A stretch of DNA of 64,000 nt from Dongia_B sp035539075. Lineage in GTDB: Bacteria > Pseudomonadota > Alphaproteobacteria > Dongiales > Dongiaceae. Below, piece by piece: positions 33,660-43,022 of the stretch. The stretch spans positions 1 through 64,000 of the forward strand of contig DATLJB010000099.1 of the NCBI GenBank assembly GCA_035539075.1, given 5' to 3'. The notes under the pieces were generated by a model. It was not told the origin of the DNA. It worked only from the letters and a program-made list of their open reading frames with translations, and did no database searches. Each line of letters starts with the position of its first letter. Positions within the stretch are counted from its first letter, which is position 1. A program made the translations under genes and the position numbers.

Positions 33660-35115
33660 TGTCATGCCCGGACTTGATCCGGGCATCCATGGCGACGGCG
33701 ACGCGCTGCCGCCGCTGTGGACCCTCGGGTCAAGCCCGAGGGTGACAACTAAGTGGGCGAGAAATGGGCTAGTTACAGCGCGGTGATGGCGGTGCAGGAG
33801 GGCGATCGGCCATGAGAGGGATCGGCGGCGCGGGCAATGGCGCGGGCATCAGCCTTCGGATGGTCTCACTTGCTGTCATGCCCGGACTTGATCCGGGCAT
33901 CCATGCCGACGGCGACGCGCTGCCTCCGCGATGGACCCTCGGGTCGAGCCCGAGGGTGACAACTGAGTTGGCGGCAAATGGGGTGTGTCAGCGCGTGGTT
34001 TACAGCGCGTGGTGATGGCGGTGCAGGAGGGCGATCGGCCATGAGAGGGATCGGCGGCGTGGGCAAGGGCGCGGGCATCGACTTCGGTTGACCTCGCTTT
34101 CCTGTCATGCCCGGACTTGATCCGGGCATCCATGGCGACGGCGACGCGCTGCCTCCACGATGGACCCTCGGGTCGAGCCCGAGGGTGACAACTGAGTTGG
34201 CGGCAAATGGGGTGTGTCAGCGCGTGGTTTACAGCGCGTGGTGATGGCGGTGCAGGAGGGAGATCGGCCATGGGAGGTATCGGCGGCGTGGGCAAGGGCG
34301 CGGGCATCGACTTCTGTTGACCTCGCTCTCCTGTCATGCCCGGACTTGATCCGGGCATCCATGGCGACGGCGACGCGCTGCCTCCACGATGGACCCTCGG
34401 GTCAAGCCCGAGGGTGACAACTGAGTTGGCGGCAAATGGGGTGTGTCAGCGCGTGGTTTACAGCGCGTGGTGATGGCGGTGCAGGAGGGAGGTCGGCCAG
34501 GGGAGGACCGGTGGCGCGGGCAATGGCGCGGGCATCAGCGTTCGGATGGTCTCACTTCCTGTCATGCCCGGACTTGATCCGGGCATCCATGCCGACGGCG
34601 ACGCGCTGCCTCCACGATGGACCCTCGGGTCGAGCCCGAGGGTGACAACTGAGTGGGCGGCAAATGGGGCGTGTCAGCGCGTGGTTTACAGCGCGTGGTA
34701 ATGGCGGTGCAGGAGGGCGATCGGCCGCGGGAGGTGTCGGTGAGGTGGGCAATGGCGTGGGCATCGACTTCGATTGACCTCGCTTTCCTGTCATGCCCGG
34801 ACTTGATCCGGGCATCCATGCCGACGGCGACGCGCTGCCTCCACGATGGACCCTCGGGTCGAGCCCGAGGGTGACAACTGAGTGGGCGAGAAATGGGCTA
34901 GTTGCAGAGCGTGGTTTACAGCGCGCGGTGATGGCGGTGCAGGAGGGAGATCGGCCAGGGGAGGATCGGTGGCGTGGGCAAGGGCGCGGGCATCGACTTC
35001 GGTTGACCTCGCTCTCCTGTCATGCCCGGACTTGATCCGGGCATCCATGGCGAGGACGACGCGCTACCCTTGTGCGCTGCCTCTGCCATGGACCCTCGGG
35101 TCGAGCCCGAGGGGG
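33660..35115. repeat. Tandem array of seven 229-bp double-hairpin repeats
   Basis: Units start at 33,660, 33,874, 34,103, 34,332, 34,560, 34,789 and 35,018; the interval is 214 then 228-229 bp. Each unit begins TGTCATGCCCGGACTTGATC, whose palindrome runs into CCGGGCATCCATG, and carries a second palindrome with ACCCTCGGGTCAAGCCCGAG. Spacer parts (TTACAGCGCG..., GGCGGTGCAGGAGGG) repeat with the units. Frames in the array are by-products of repetition. It lies upstream of the minus-strand hydrolase gene and downstream of the ATPase gene. Confidence 0.95.
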
Positions 35116-35207
35116 ACATACGGGGAGGAACAGCGGGGAGGAACAATGGTGACACCTGAGCGAGAGGCTGGATGGGGAGCGGCTGCGTCCTGGTTGCCCG
35201 CACCCGC

Positions 35208-38114
35208 TCAGAAGGCCAGCCGCTTGCGCCAGAGCGCCTTCAACAGTTCCAGCAGGGCGAAGACGGCGAGGCCGGCGCCGATGGTGAGGGCGAGATCGTC
35301 GGCATGCAGCGGCCCGAAGCGGAAGAGATCGCGCGCGGCCGGCCAGCCCAGGGTCAGGCCCAGCATGGCGGCGACGGCAAGCAGGACGAGGCCCAGCGCC
35401 GGATTGGGCCGGCGCAAAGCGGTCAGCATGGAGGCGCTGAAGGAACGGTTGACCAGGATCAGGCCGACGATCGACAGCACCAGGCTGAAGAAGGTGAGGG
35501 CGCGCACTTCCGTCTCCGGCATGCCGGGGATCGGAGACGAGGCCGGCGCGGTGGCCATATCGAGCGCGGCGCCGCTGAAAAGGCCGCTGAAATAGCCGAG
35601 GCCCATGAGATAGATGGCGGCGACCAGGGCGAGAACGACGACGCCCTGCAGTAGGCTCCAGGCGGTCAGGGCGCGGGTGAAGAGGGGCTGCGACGGCGGG
35701 CGCGGCGGGCGGCGCATGACGTTGCGCTCCTCCACCTCCGCCTCGAAGACCAGCGAGCAGACGGGGTCGATCACCATTTCCAGGAAGGCGATATGGACCG
35801 GGCCGAAAATCAGCGGCAGGCCGAAGAGCAGGGGCAGCAGCGCCAGCCCGGCGATCGGCACATGCACCGCGAGGATGAAGCCGATCGCCTTCCTGAGATT
35901 GTCATAGATCCGCCGGCCGAGCCGTACCGCCGCCACCACCGAGCCGAAATCGTCATCCAGCAGCACGATCGACGAAGCCTCGCGCGCTACATCGGTGCCG
36001 CGCGCCCCCATGGCGATGCCGATATGCGCCGCCTTCAGCGAGGGCGCGTCGTTGACGCCGTCGCCGGTCATCGCCACCACCTCGCCATTGGCCTTCAGCG
36101 CCTCGACGATGCGCAGCTTCTGCTCCGGCATGATACGGGCGCAGATCGATATGTGGCGCAGGCGGCGGGCGAGATCGGTGTCGTTGAGGCGCGCCAGTTC
36201 CTCGCCGCTCAGGATATCCGGGTCGCCACCCACGTTGCTCCCCGCATCGCCATCGACGATGATGCCGGCCTGGCGGGCGATGGCATGGGCGGTGGCGGGA
36301 TAATCGCCGGTGATCATGATCACCCTGATGCCGGCGGAGCGGCACTCGGCGACCGCGGCGGGCACGCTGGCGCGCAGCGGATCGGTGAGGCCGACGAGGC
36401 CGAGGAAGCTGTAGTCGAAATCGCGCTGCGACGGGGGATAGGAGATGGCTTCGCCGTCGCCGGCAGGATCGGTGACGGCGAAGCTGGCGCGAGCGACGCC
36501 GAGCACGCGCATGCCGCCGGCCGCCATCGCGTTCACCGCCTGGGTCATCGCGGCGCGCGCCTCGGGGGCGAGGCGGCACAGATCGGCGATCGCCTCCGGC
36601 GCACCCTTGGCGGCCACCACGAGGTCGGCCAGCGCATCCGCTTCCTGTCCCGCGCCGGTTGCAGCATCGGGGCGCTGCCAGAGATGCGCCATGGCGAGAA
36701 GATCGGGCCGCAGGGCATAGGCATGGCGGAGCTGCCAGTCGGCGCCGTGCAGATGCTCCGTCTCGGCGAGGAAGCTACGGCCGAGATCGTGAAACGCCTT
36801 CTCCATCGGATCGAAGGGATCGCGCGCACTGGCGAGGATGCCGAACTCCACCAGGGCATGACATTCCTCCGGCAAGGCGCCGGCCGCCGCCGCCGCGTCG
36901 CGGCGCAGGGTCTTGCCGAAGCCGCTGCCGATCGCCGGCCGCAATTCGGCGATGGTCATGCGGTTCTCAGTCAGGGTTCCGGTCTTGTCGGTGCAGAGCA
37001 CCGTCGCCGAGCCCAGGGTCTCGATGGCGGCGGCGCGGCGCGTCAGCACGCGGGCGCGCGAGATGCGCCACGCGCCCATCGCCATAAAGACGGTGAGGAC
37101 GACGGGAAATTCCTCGGGCAGCATCGACATGCCGATGGTGATGCCGGCCAGGATGGCATCGAGCCAGCCGCCGCGCAGCAGGCCGAAGAGCAGCACGGCG
37201 AGCAGGCTGACGGCGAGGCCGAAGACGGCGAAGACGCGCACCAGGCGCTGGGTCTGCTGCTGCAGGCGCGGCGGCTCGGTCTCCAGCCGGCCGAGGCTCT
37301 CGCCGATCTTGCCGATTTCGCTGCGCGAGCCGGTCGCCCTCACCTCGGCGATGCCGCTGCCGCGCACCACCAGCGAGCCGGAATAGACCGTCGGCAGGTC
37401 GTCGCCGCCCGGCCGCAGCGCGGGATCAGGCTGCGTGCGGTCGGCCTGCATGGAGTCAGGCTGCGCGGATTGGGAATGCGTGGGATCGGAATGCGCGGAT
37501 TCGGGATGCACTGGCCCGCGCCCGTCGCGCAGGGCGGCGGATTGAGCGAGGGCGGCGGCCGCATGCTTGCGCACCGGCACGGATTCGCCGGTCAGCAACG
37601 ATTCATCGGCCTGCAGGTCCTGCGCCTCGATGAGCAGCGCATCGGCCGGCACGCGGTCTCCCTCCGAGAGCACGATGAGATCGCCGCGCACCACCTCGCG
37701 CCCGGCGATGCGCGCGCGTTGCCCGTCGCGGATGACCAGGGCGCGCGGGCTGGTGAGATCGCGCAGGGCTTCCAGCACGCGTTCGGTGCGCGTCTCCTGC
37801 ACCACCGTCACCACCACGGAGAACGTGGCGAAGCCGAGCAGGATGAGCGCCTCGTCCAGGCTGCCGAGCAGCATATAGATGCCGCCGCCTGCCAGCAGCA
37901 GCGCCAGCATCGGCTCGCGCAGCACCTCGCCGATGATGCGCAGCGGCGTGCGGCGGTCGGGCTGCGGCAATTCGTTGTAGCCGTCGCGCTTCAGCCGCGC
38001 GGCGGCCTCCACCGCGCTCAGACCCTGGCGACCGGGCAGGTCGGCGGAGGGCGCAAGCGACGTGCCCGCGGGACCGAGGTCGAGGGGGCCGGGATCGAGG
38101 GAGGCGGCGGGCAT
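35208..38114 (-). CDS. P-type cation-transporting ATPase
   Basis: The 968-residue protein has all P-type ATPase motifs: TGES near residue 175, the M4 motif MLPEEFPVVL near 333, the phosphorylation site DKTGTLTEN near 376 and GDGVNDAP near 682. The membrane segments fit the P2 type (Ca/Mn or similar) with PEEFP instead of PEGLP. It would pump a cation across the inner membrane. An insertion between TGES and the M3 region (HPESA, HSDPT, HSQSA, QPDSM, QADRT, QPDPA) is coded by 15-bp units and looks recently grown. It stands alone; specificity cannot be set. Confidence 0.9.
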   Translation of the reverse strand: MPAASLDPGPLDLGPAGTSLAPSADLPGRQGLSAVEAAARLKRDGYNELPQPDRRTPLRIIGEVLREPMLALLLAGGGIYMLLGSLDEALILLGFATFSVVVTVVQETRTERVLEALRDLTSPRALVIRDGQRARIAGREVVRGDLIVLSEGDRVPADALLIEAQDLQADESLLTGESVPVRKHAAAALAQSAALRDGRGPVHPESAHSDPTHSQSAQPDSMQADRTQPDPALRPGGDDLPTVYSGSLVVRGSGIAEVRATGSRSEIGKIGESLGRLETEPPRLQQQTQRLVRVFAVFGLAVSLLAVLLFGLLRGGWLDAILAGITIGMSMLPEEFPVVLTVFMAMGAWRISRARVLTRRAAAIETLGSATVLCTDKTGTLTENRMTIAELRPAIGSGFGKTLRRDAAAAAGALPEECHALVEFGILASARDPFDPMEKAFHDLGRSFLAETEHLHGADWQLRHAYALRPDLLAMAHLWQRPDAATGAGQEADALADLVVAAKGAPEAIADLCRLAPEARAAMTQAVNAMAAGGMRVLGVARASFAVTDPAGDGEAISYPPSQRDFDYSFLGLVGLTDPLRASVPAAVAECRSAGIRVIMITGDYPATAHAIARQAGIIVDGDAGSNVGGDPDILSGEELARLNDTDLARRLRHISICARIMPEQKLRIVEALKANGEVVAMTGDGVNDAPSLKAAHIGIAMGARGTDVAREASSIVLLDDDFGSVVAAVRLGRRIYDNLRKAIGFILAVHVPIAGLALLPLLFGLPLIFGPVHIAFLEMVIDPVCSLVFEAEVEERNVMRRPPRPPSQPLFTRALTAWSLLQGVVVLALVAAIYLMGLGYFSGLFSGAALDMATAPASSPIPGMPETEVRALTFFSLVLSIVGLILVNRSFSASMLTALRRPNPALGLVLLAVAAMLGLTLGWPAARDLFRFGPLHADDLALTIGAGLAVFALLELLKALWRKRLAF

Positions 38115-38213
38115 GGCAACCTTGCGTCAGCGGCGATAGCGGACTGTAGCGCGGAACAGCGTCGAGGCAAAAGCGCTGCATTGCCGTGGCGGCGCTGGCA
38201 GGCCACTTTTATC

Positions 38214-38710
38214 TGTCATGCCCGGACTTGATCCGGGCATCCATGGCGGCAGCGGCGCGCTGCCTCCGCGATGGACCCTCGGGTCGAGCCCGAGGGTGAC
38301 AACAGGGTTGGCGGAAAATGGGGTGTGTCAGCGCGTGGTGATGGCGGTGCAGGCGGGGGAGAGCGCCCATGGGAGGTATCGGCGGCGCGGGCATCAGCGT
38401 TCGGATGGTCTCACCTCCTGTCATGCCCGGACTTGATCCGGGCATCCATGGCGGCGGCGGCGCGCTGCCTCCGCGATGGACCCTCGGGTCAAGCCCGAGG
38501 GTGACAACTAAGTGGGCGAGAATGGGCTAGTTACAGCGCGCGGTGATGGGGGTGCAGGAGGGGGATCGGCCGTGGGAAGATCGATGCAGTGGGCATCGAC
38601 TTCGGTTGACCTCGCTTTCCTGTCATGCCCGGACTTGATCCGGGCATCCATGGCGGCGGCGGCGCGCTGCCTCCACCATGGACCCTCGGGTCGAGCCCGA
38701 GGGTGACAAC
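38214..38710. repeat. Three double-hairpin repeats upstream of the ATPase gene
   Basis: Units start at 38,214, 38,419 and 38,621. They carry the same two palindromes and spacer pieces as the array at 33,660, in the same orientation. The first lies 100 bp upstream of the ATPase start. Confidence 0.9.
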
Positions 38711-38918
38711 AGGGTTGGCGGCAATGGGGTGTGTCAGCGCGTGGTGATGCGGCGCAAGGCACGAGGAGCGGCCGCGCAGGACATCGGCGTAGCACCCTCG
38801 TGGGATGCGGTGCCGGGTCATGCGCGGCCGGAGCGAGACAGGGAACTCGCTCTGCTGTGGAACTCTTCGGCGCAAGCCTGCGGATTCTGCGTCTCGGCCG
38901 ATGTTCAGCCGCCGCCCT

Positions 38919-39134
38919 TCACCCGCTGGCGACATCGATGCCGGCCGGATAGAAGCGGACCGGCTTGACGCAGGCATGCATTGCCCGATCGCCGCGCGCC
39001 GGCAGCTCCGTCACCGCAGCGGTGTCCGCTATCCGGTCGCGCGGCGCATTACGCTTGCGGCGGGGCGCAATCATCAGCACTTCCGCAAGCGATGCACTGT
39101 TCATCCAGAGATTGGCGGCCGATATCCGGGTCAT
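38919..39134 (-). CDS. Small hypothetical protein coupled to DUF1127 gene
   Basis: A 71-residue frame begins with an ATG whose last base lies in the TGA of the DUF1127 gene (ATGA overlap at 39,131-39,134), so it is probably translationally coupled. It reads MTRISAANLWMNSASLAEVL, then MIAPRRKRNAPRDRIADTAA and ends CVKPVRFYPAGIDVASG. No family recognised. Confidence 0.5.
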   Translation of the reverse strand: MTRISAANLWMNSASLAEVLMIAPRRKRNAPRDRIADTAAVTELPARGDRAMHACVKPVRFYPAGIDVASG

Positions 39135-39418
39135 CGAGGCACCGGCCCGTGGCCTTGCGGCTGGTGCAGGGCGGGCCGGCGCAGCATGGGTTGGCCCATG
39201 GCCATGGCGCGGCCCGGCAGGAAGGGGGCGTCTTCCGAGGCAAAACCCTGCTGCAACAGCAGCACGTCGCGCCGCGTCAACCCGATATCCTTGAGCAGCC
39301 GATCGTCGAGATGGCGCAGGGCGGAAACCTGGCGGCGGCGGGAACGCGCCGACAGGGTGAGATCGAGCAGGAACTGCGCCAAGAGGGCGATGGGATTGGT
39401 TCTCCAGAAAATGCTCAT
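39131..39418 (-). CDS. DUF1127 protein
   Basis: The 95-residue product begins MSIFWRTNPIALLAQFLLDL and has the DUF1127 pattern LRHLDDRLLKDIGLTRRDVL at residue 35. Such short proteins, in alphaproteobacteria, are linked to phosphate, C/N metabolism and RNA turnover; the exact role here is unknown. The C-terminus is extended by a Pro/Gln-rich tail. It overlaps the next gene by ATGA. Confidence 0.8.
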   Translation of the reverse strand: MSIFWRTNPIALLAQFLLDLTLSARSRRRQVSALRHLDDRLLKDIGLTRRDVLLLQQGFASEDAPFLPGRAMAMGQPMLRRPALHQPQGHGPVPR

Positions 39419-39806
39419 GATGCTTCCGCCTGGCGGCACCCCAACGCGTGACGACCGGATCATCGCATGACGCCGGTTCCAAAGCTGTGACCGATGTCAT
39501 GTCCGCTCCCCCTCATGGGCCGCGCGCCGCGACCGCGGAGGTCGGGCAGGCACAGGCCGGGAGCGTGAACGACGGGATTGTCGTTACCGGTTCGATTGGC
39601 ACAGCACTTATCGTTCGACGCCACCGGTTGCGGTGCCCACCGTGCGGTATGCGTCGTGCGATATTGCCTTGTCGAGATCGCCGCTCTTCCACCCGGAACC
39701 GATCAGCCGGTTCCATGAGCACAACTATGCCGTTTCTATTGCTATCAGGGAAGATTTGCCTTTTGATGCGATGTATAAGCAAAACTTTGAGATGGATTCC
39801 GGACCC

Positions 39807-40811
39807 ATGCGCGGACTCAATCTGGACCAGTTGGCGGCCTTCACCCAGGTGATCGAGCATGGCAGCTTCTCCGCCGCCGCCAGCCGCCTCAACCTGACCC
39901 AGCCTGCCGTCAGCCAGCAGGTGCGGCAGTTGGAGGAGAAGCTCGGCCTGCGGCTGCTGGAACGGGTGGGGCGGCGCGCGACGCCAACCGAGGCCGGCAC
40001 TGCGCTGCTGATCCATGCCCGCAACATCGATGCGGCGGTGACGGCCGCACTCGACGCCATGGCGCAGCAGGCGAGCGGCGCGCTCGGCCGGGTGCGGCTC
40101 GGCACCGGCAGCACTGCACTTCTTTATATGCTGCCGCCGATCCTGCGCGACCTCAAACAGCGTTTCCCGACCCTGGAGATCAGCGTCAATACCGGCAACA
40201 CCGTCGACACGCTGAAGGCCCTGGCGGAGAACAGCCTCGATCTCGGCCTGGTGGTGGTGCCGGTCACCGGCCGCAGCTTCTCGGTGACGCCGGTCGCGGA
40301 TGACGAATTCGTCGCCATCGAGGCGGCGGACGCCAATCTGCTGCCCGCCCGGGTGACGCCGGCGGCGCTCGCCAAATTGCCGATGCTGCTGGATGAGCCG
40401 AACAGCCAGTCGCACCGGGTGATCTCCGACTGGTTCCGCCGCCACGGCCAGACGCCGAAGCCGGTGATGCAATTGGGCAGCGTCGAGACCATCAAGGAAC
40501 TGGTCGGCGCCGGATTGGGCTGCGCCGTGGTGCCGCGCATCGCCGTCCCGGGGAAGAGCGGCGAGGGGCGGGGTGGCGACGGCCGGGGTAATGATGGACG
40601 CGCTAATGAAGGACGCGCTAACGAAGGACGGGGCGGCCGGTCGAGCCTGGCCGCCGGCGACGGCAGGCCGCTCTTGCGCTGGCAATCGCTGAGCCCGCGC
40701 CTCTATCGCCGCATCGCCTTGGTCATGCGCCGCGACAAGGTCATGCATCGCGGCTTGCGCGAGGTTTATAACGCCCTGCTGCAATTGAAGAAGCAGCGGC
40801 GGGTCGGTTGA
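39807..40811 (+). CDS. LysR-family regulator with repeat insertion
   Basis: The 334-residue product starts MRGLNLDQLAAFTQVIEHGS and has the LysR winged helix (LNLTQPAVSQQVRQLEEKLG). The effector domain runs normally until residue 251, where a repeat stretch of five-residue units (GRGGD, GRGND, GRANE, GRANE, GRGGR) is inserted before LLRWQSLSPRLYRRIALVMR. The repeat is coded by 15-bp units. It probably sits in a surface loop. ATG at 39,792 is the alternative start. The likely target is not clear; the NUDIX gene follows on the same strand, reaching back to its stop if its TTG start at 40,808 is used. Confidence 0.85.
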   Translation: MRGLNLDQLAAFTQVIEHGSFSAAASRLNLTQPAVSQQVRQLEEKLGLRLLERVGRRATPTEAGTALLIHARNIDAAVTAALDAMAQQASGALGRVRLGTGSTALLYMLPPILRDLKQRFPTLEISVNTGNTVDTLKALAENSLDLGLVVVPVTGRSFSVTPVADDEFVAIEAADANLLPARVTPAALAKLPMLLDEPNSQSHRVISDWFRRHGQTPKPVMQLGSVETIKELVGAGLGCAVVPRIAVPGKSGEGRGGDGRGNDGRANEGRANEGRGGRSSLAAGDGRPLLRWQSLSPRLYRRIALVMRRDKVMHRGLREVYNALLQLKKQRRVG

Positions 40812-40885
40812 ACCAACGGCGCCGTCATCCGTTATGGCGGGGCAGGCGGCAAGCGGGCTGGAACAGGCGGCAGAGACAAGCGGGC

Positions 40886-41548
40886 ATGCAGAGCATCAAG
40901 ACGAGTGAGCCGGATGATCCGGCGGATCGCGCCGCCCCGGCGGCGGAGGCGCGTCCGACCCTGACGGCGGAAGCCGGTGCGATCCGTGCGGCGAAAGCCG
41001 ATCACGGTACGATCGCGCCTGCGGGGATGCCGGCCGGCCGCAACTGGCGCCATCGGCTGCTGGCGGCGATCTATCCGCCGGCCATGTGGATGCGCAACCG
41101 TTTGCGCCATCGGCTCGGCCAGCAATCGATCGGTGTCTGCGGGCTGATCGTCCGGACGGCGGCGGCCGGCGCCGGCAGCGAGGTGCTGCTGGTGCGCCAC
41201 AGCTACCGGCCCGGCTGGTTCCTGCCCGGCGGCGGGCTGAAGCGCGGCGAGGCGCCGCTGGCCGGGCTTGCCCGTGAATTGCTGGAAGAAACGGGCCTGA
41301 CCCTGACCGCGCCGCCGCGTTTGCAGCAGATTTATCGCCAGGACTGGTTCGGCATGGTGGATTATCCGATCCTCTTCGTGGTGGACGGCGATAGCGGCAT
41401 CGCCGGCACGGCGCAGGTGATGGACTGGCTGGAGATCGTCGAGATCGGCTGGTTCGCGACCGATGACCTGCCGCAGGAGACGCATGTCTCGGTGCGCCTG
41501 CGCCTGGCGGAATGGCGGGGCGAGCAGCCGGTCAGCGATATCTGGTAA
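40886..41548 (+). CDS. NUDIX hydrolase
   Basis: The 220-residue product has a complete Nudix box: GGGLKRGEAPLAGLARELLE followed by ETGL (G x5 E x7 REL x EE x G). It would hydrolyse nucleoside diphosphate-linked compounds. The N-terminal 60 residues (SIKTSEPDDPADRAAPAAEA) are low-complexity and probably disordered, and a hydrophobic helix precedes the domain (WRHRLLAAIYPPAMWM). A TTG at 40,808 would overlap the LysR stop; the ATG at 40,886 is preferred. It may be cotranscribed with the LysR gene. Confidence 0.85.
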   Translation: MQSIKTSEPDDPADRAAPAAEARPTLTAEAGAIRAAKADHGTIAPAGMPAGRNWRHRLLAAIYPPAMWMRNRLRHRLGQQSIGVCGLIVRTAAAGAGSEVLLVRHSYRPGWFLPGGGLKRGEAPLAGLARELLEETGLTLTAPPRLQQIYRQDWFGMVDYPILFVVDGDSGIAGTAQVMDWLEIVEIGWFATDDLPQETHVSVRLRLAEWRGEQPVSDIW

Positions 41549-41609
41549 GGCAGCCGTCGCAAGTCGCAGCTGGCACCTGTTTCTTGTCACCCTCTCTTGT
41601 CGCCCCAAC

Positions 41610-42480
41610 CGGATTGTCACCCTCGGGCTCGACCCGAGGGTCCACGGCGGCGGCAGCGCGCGATTGTCGCCATGGATGCCCGGGTCAAGCCCGGGCATGA
41701 CAGATGGGACGGGGCGGCGGTGCGCATGGCCGGCGGGGTGGCGCCGTAAGTCGCAGCCGGCACCTGTCTCTTGTCTCGCCCGTTGTCAGTTCTGCCCCGC
41801 GTCGCCGGTTCTGTTGCCATCAAATCCGCTGCGCGCCACCGCTCTGTCGCCCCAACCGGATTGTCACCCTCGGGCTCGACCCGAGGGTCCATGGTGGCGG
41901 CAGCGAGGGGTGGCCGCCATGGATGCCCGGGTCAAGCCCGGGCATGACAGATGGGACGGGCCGGCGGCGCGCATGGCCGGCGGGGCGTATGGCCGGCGGG
42001 GTGGCGCCGTAAGTCGCAGCCGGCTCCTGTCTCTTGTCTCCCCCGTTGTCAGTTCTGCTCCGCGTCACGAGTTCTGTTGTCATCAAATCTGCTCCGCGCC
42101 ACCAGCTCTGTCGCCCAACCGGATTGTCACCCTCGGGCTCGACCCGAGGGTCCATGGCGGCGGCGGCGAGGGGTGGCTGCCATGGATGCCCGGGTCAAGC
42201 CCGGGCATGACAGAAGGGACGGGGTGGCGGCGCGCATCGTCGGCGGCGCGCATGGCCGGCGGCGTGGCGCCGTAAGTCGCAGCCGGCACCTGTCTCTTGT
42301 CTCCTCCGTTGTCAGTTCTGCTCCGCGTCGCCGGTTCTGTTGTCATCAAATCTGCTCCGCGCCACCAGCTCTGTCGCCCCAACCGGATTGTCACCCTCGG
42401 GCGCGACCCGAGGGTCCATGGTGGCGGCAGCGAGGGGTGGCCACCATGGATGCCCGGGTCAAGCCCGGGCATGACAGATG
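41610..42480. repeat. Four double-hairpin repeats, opposite orientation
   Basis: Units start near 41,612, 41,860, 42,124 and 42,388, spaced 247-264 bp. Each has ACCCTCGGGCTCGACCCGAGG first and GCCCGGGTCAAGCCCGGGC second, so the element lies inverted relative to the arrays at 33,660 and 38,214. Spacers share AGTCGCAGCCGGCACCTGTC-type blocks. The array lies between the NUDIX and MscS genes. Confidence 0.9.
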
Positions 42481-42534
42481 GGACGGGGCGGCGGTGCGCA
42501 TGGCCGGCAGGTGGCAGGGCAGGCTCATGCCAGG

Positions 42535-42625
42535 ACAGGCTCGTGGCAGGAGGACAGGCGCATGCTAGGACAGGCGCATGCTAGGACAGGCTCGTCCTAG
42601 GACAGGCTCGTGCCATGACAGGCGC
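42535..42625. repeat. 16-bp tandem repeat
   Basis: About five units of the type AGGACAGGCGCATGCT or AGGACAGGCTCGTCCT run in tandem just after the double-hairpin array. Confidence 0.85.
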
Positions 42626-43022
42626 GTGTCGTCGCTCGACATTGGCGCGCGGCATCGGCGGGTGGCAGCGGGCGACATCCGGCACGTGATGGTGCCAACC
42701 CGGTTTCGATGCGCGCGGCATGGCTGTGGCGGCATCACTGAAACGTGATGGCGGCAGGGATCATTCTCCGGCCGGAAAGGTTAAGCCCGTTCCCGCCGCC
42801 GCCAGGGCTTGCGGCCGGCGGTTTCGGGTTGCCGCCGCCTTTACGGGCGCGGTTTCCATGTTTCAATTCAAAGCCCGGTTCCGGCCCGATCCGGCGGCCT
42901 TTTCCGTAGCGATGGGGCGGTCTGGGCGCATCCGCCGTCGAGCCGGCTGGACTGTTGCGGGCGGCTGGGCTATCGCCTTGGGGCGCGCGGCCGTCGTCGC
43001 GATCGATCGTTACCGGAACTGG

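Noticed and set aside
33866..34362. Open frames of 85-160 codons inside the double-hairpin array
   Set aside because: They arise from the repeat and contain the palindrome translation (MPGSSPGMT, CPDLIRASM) in every unit; no ribosome site.
33660..35115. Possible CRISPR array
   Set aside because: The repeated unit is about 229 bp with repeated spacers, not short direct repeats with unique spacers, and no cas genes are near.
35793..38231. Long plus-strand frame of about 812 codons opposite the ATPase gene
   Set aside because: It is the antisense shadow of a clear P-type ATPase, with low-complexity composition and no domain; a result of GC-rich codon structure.
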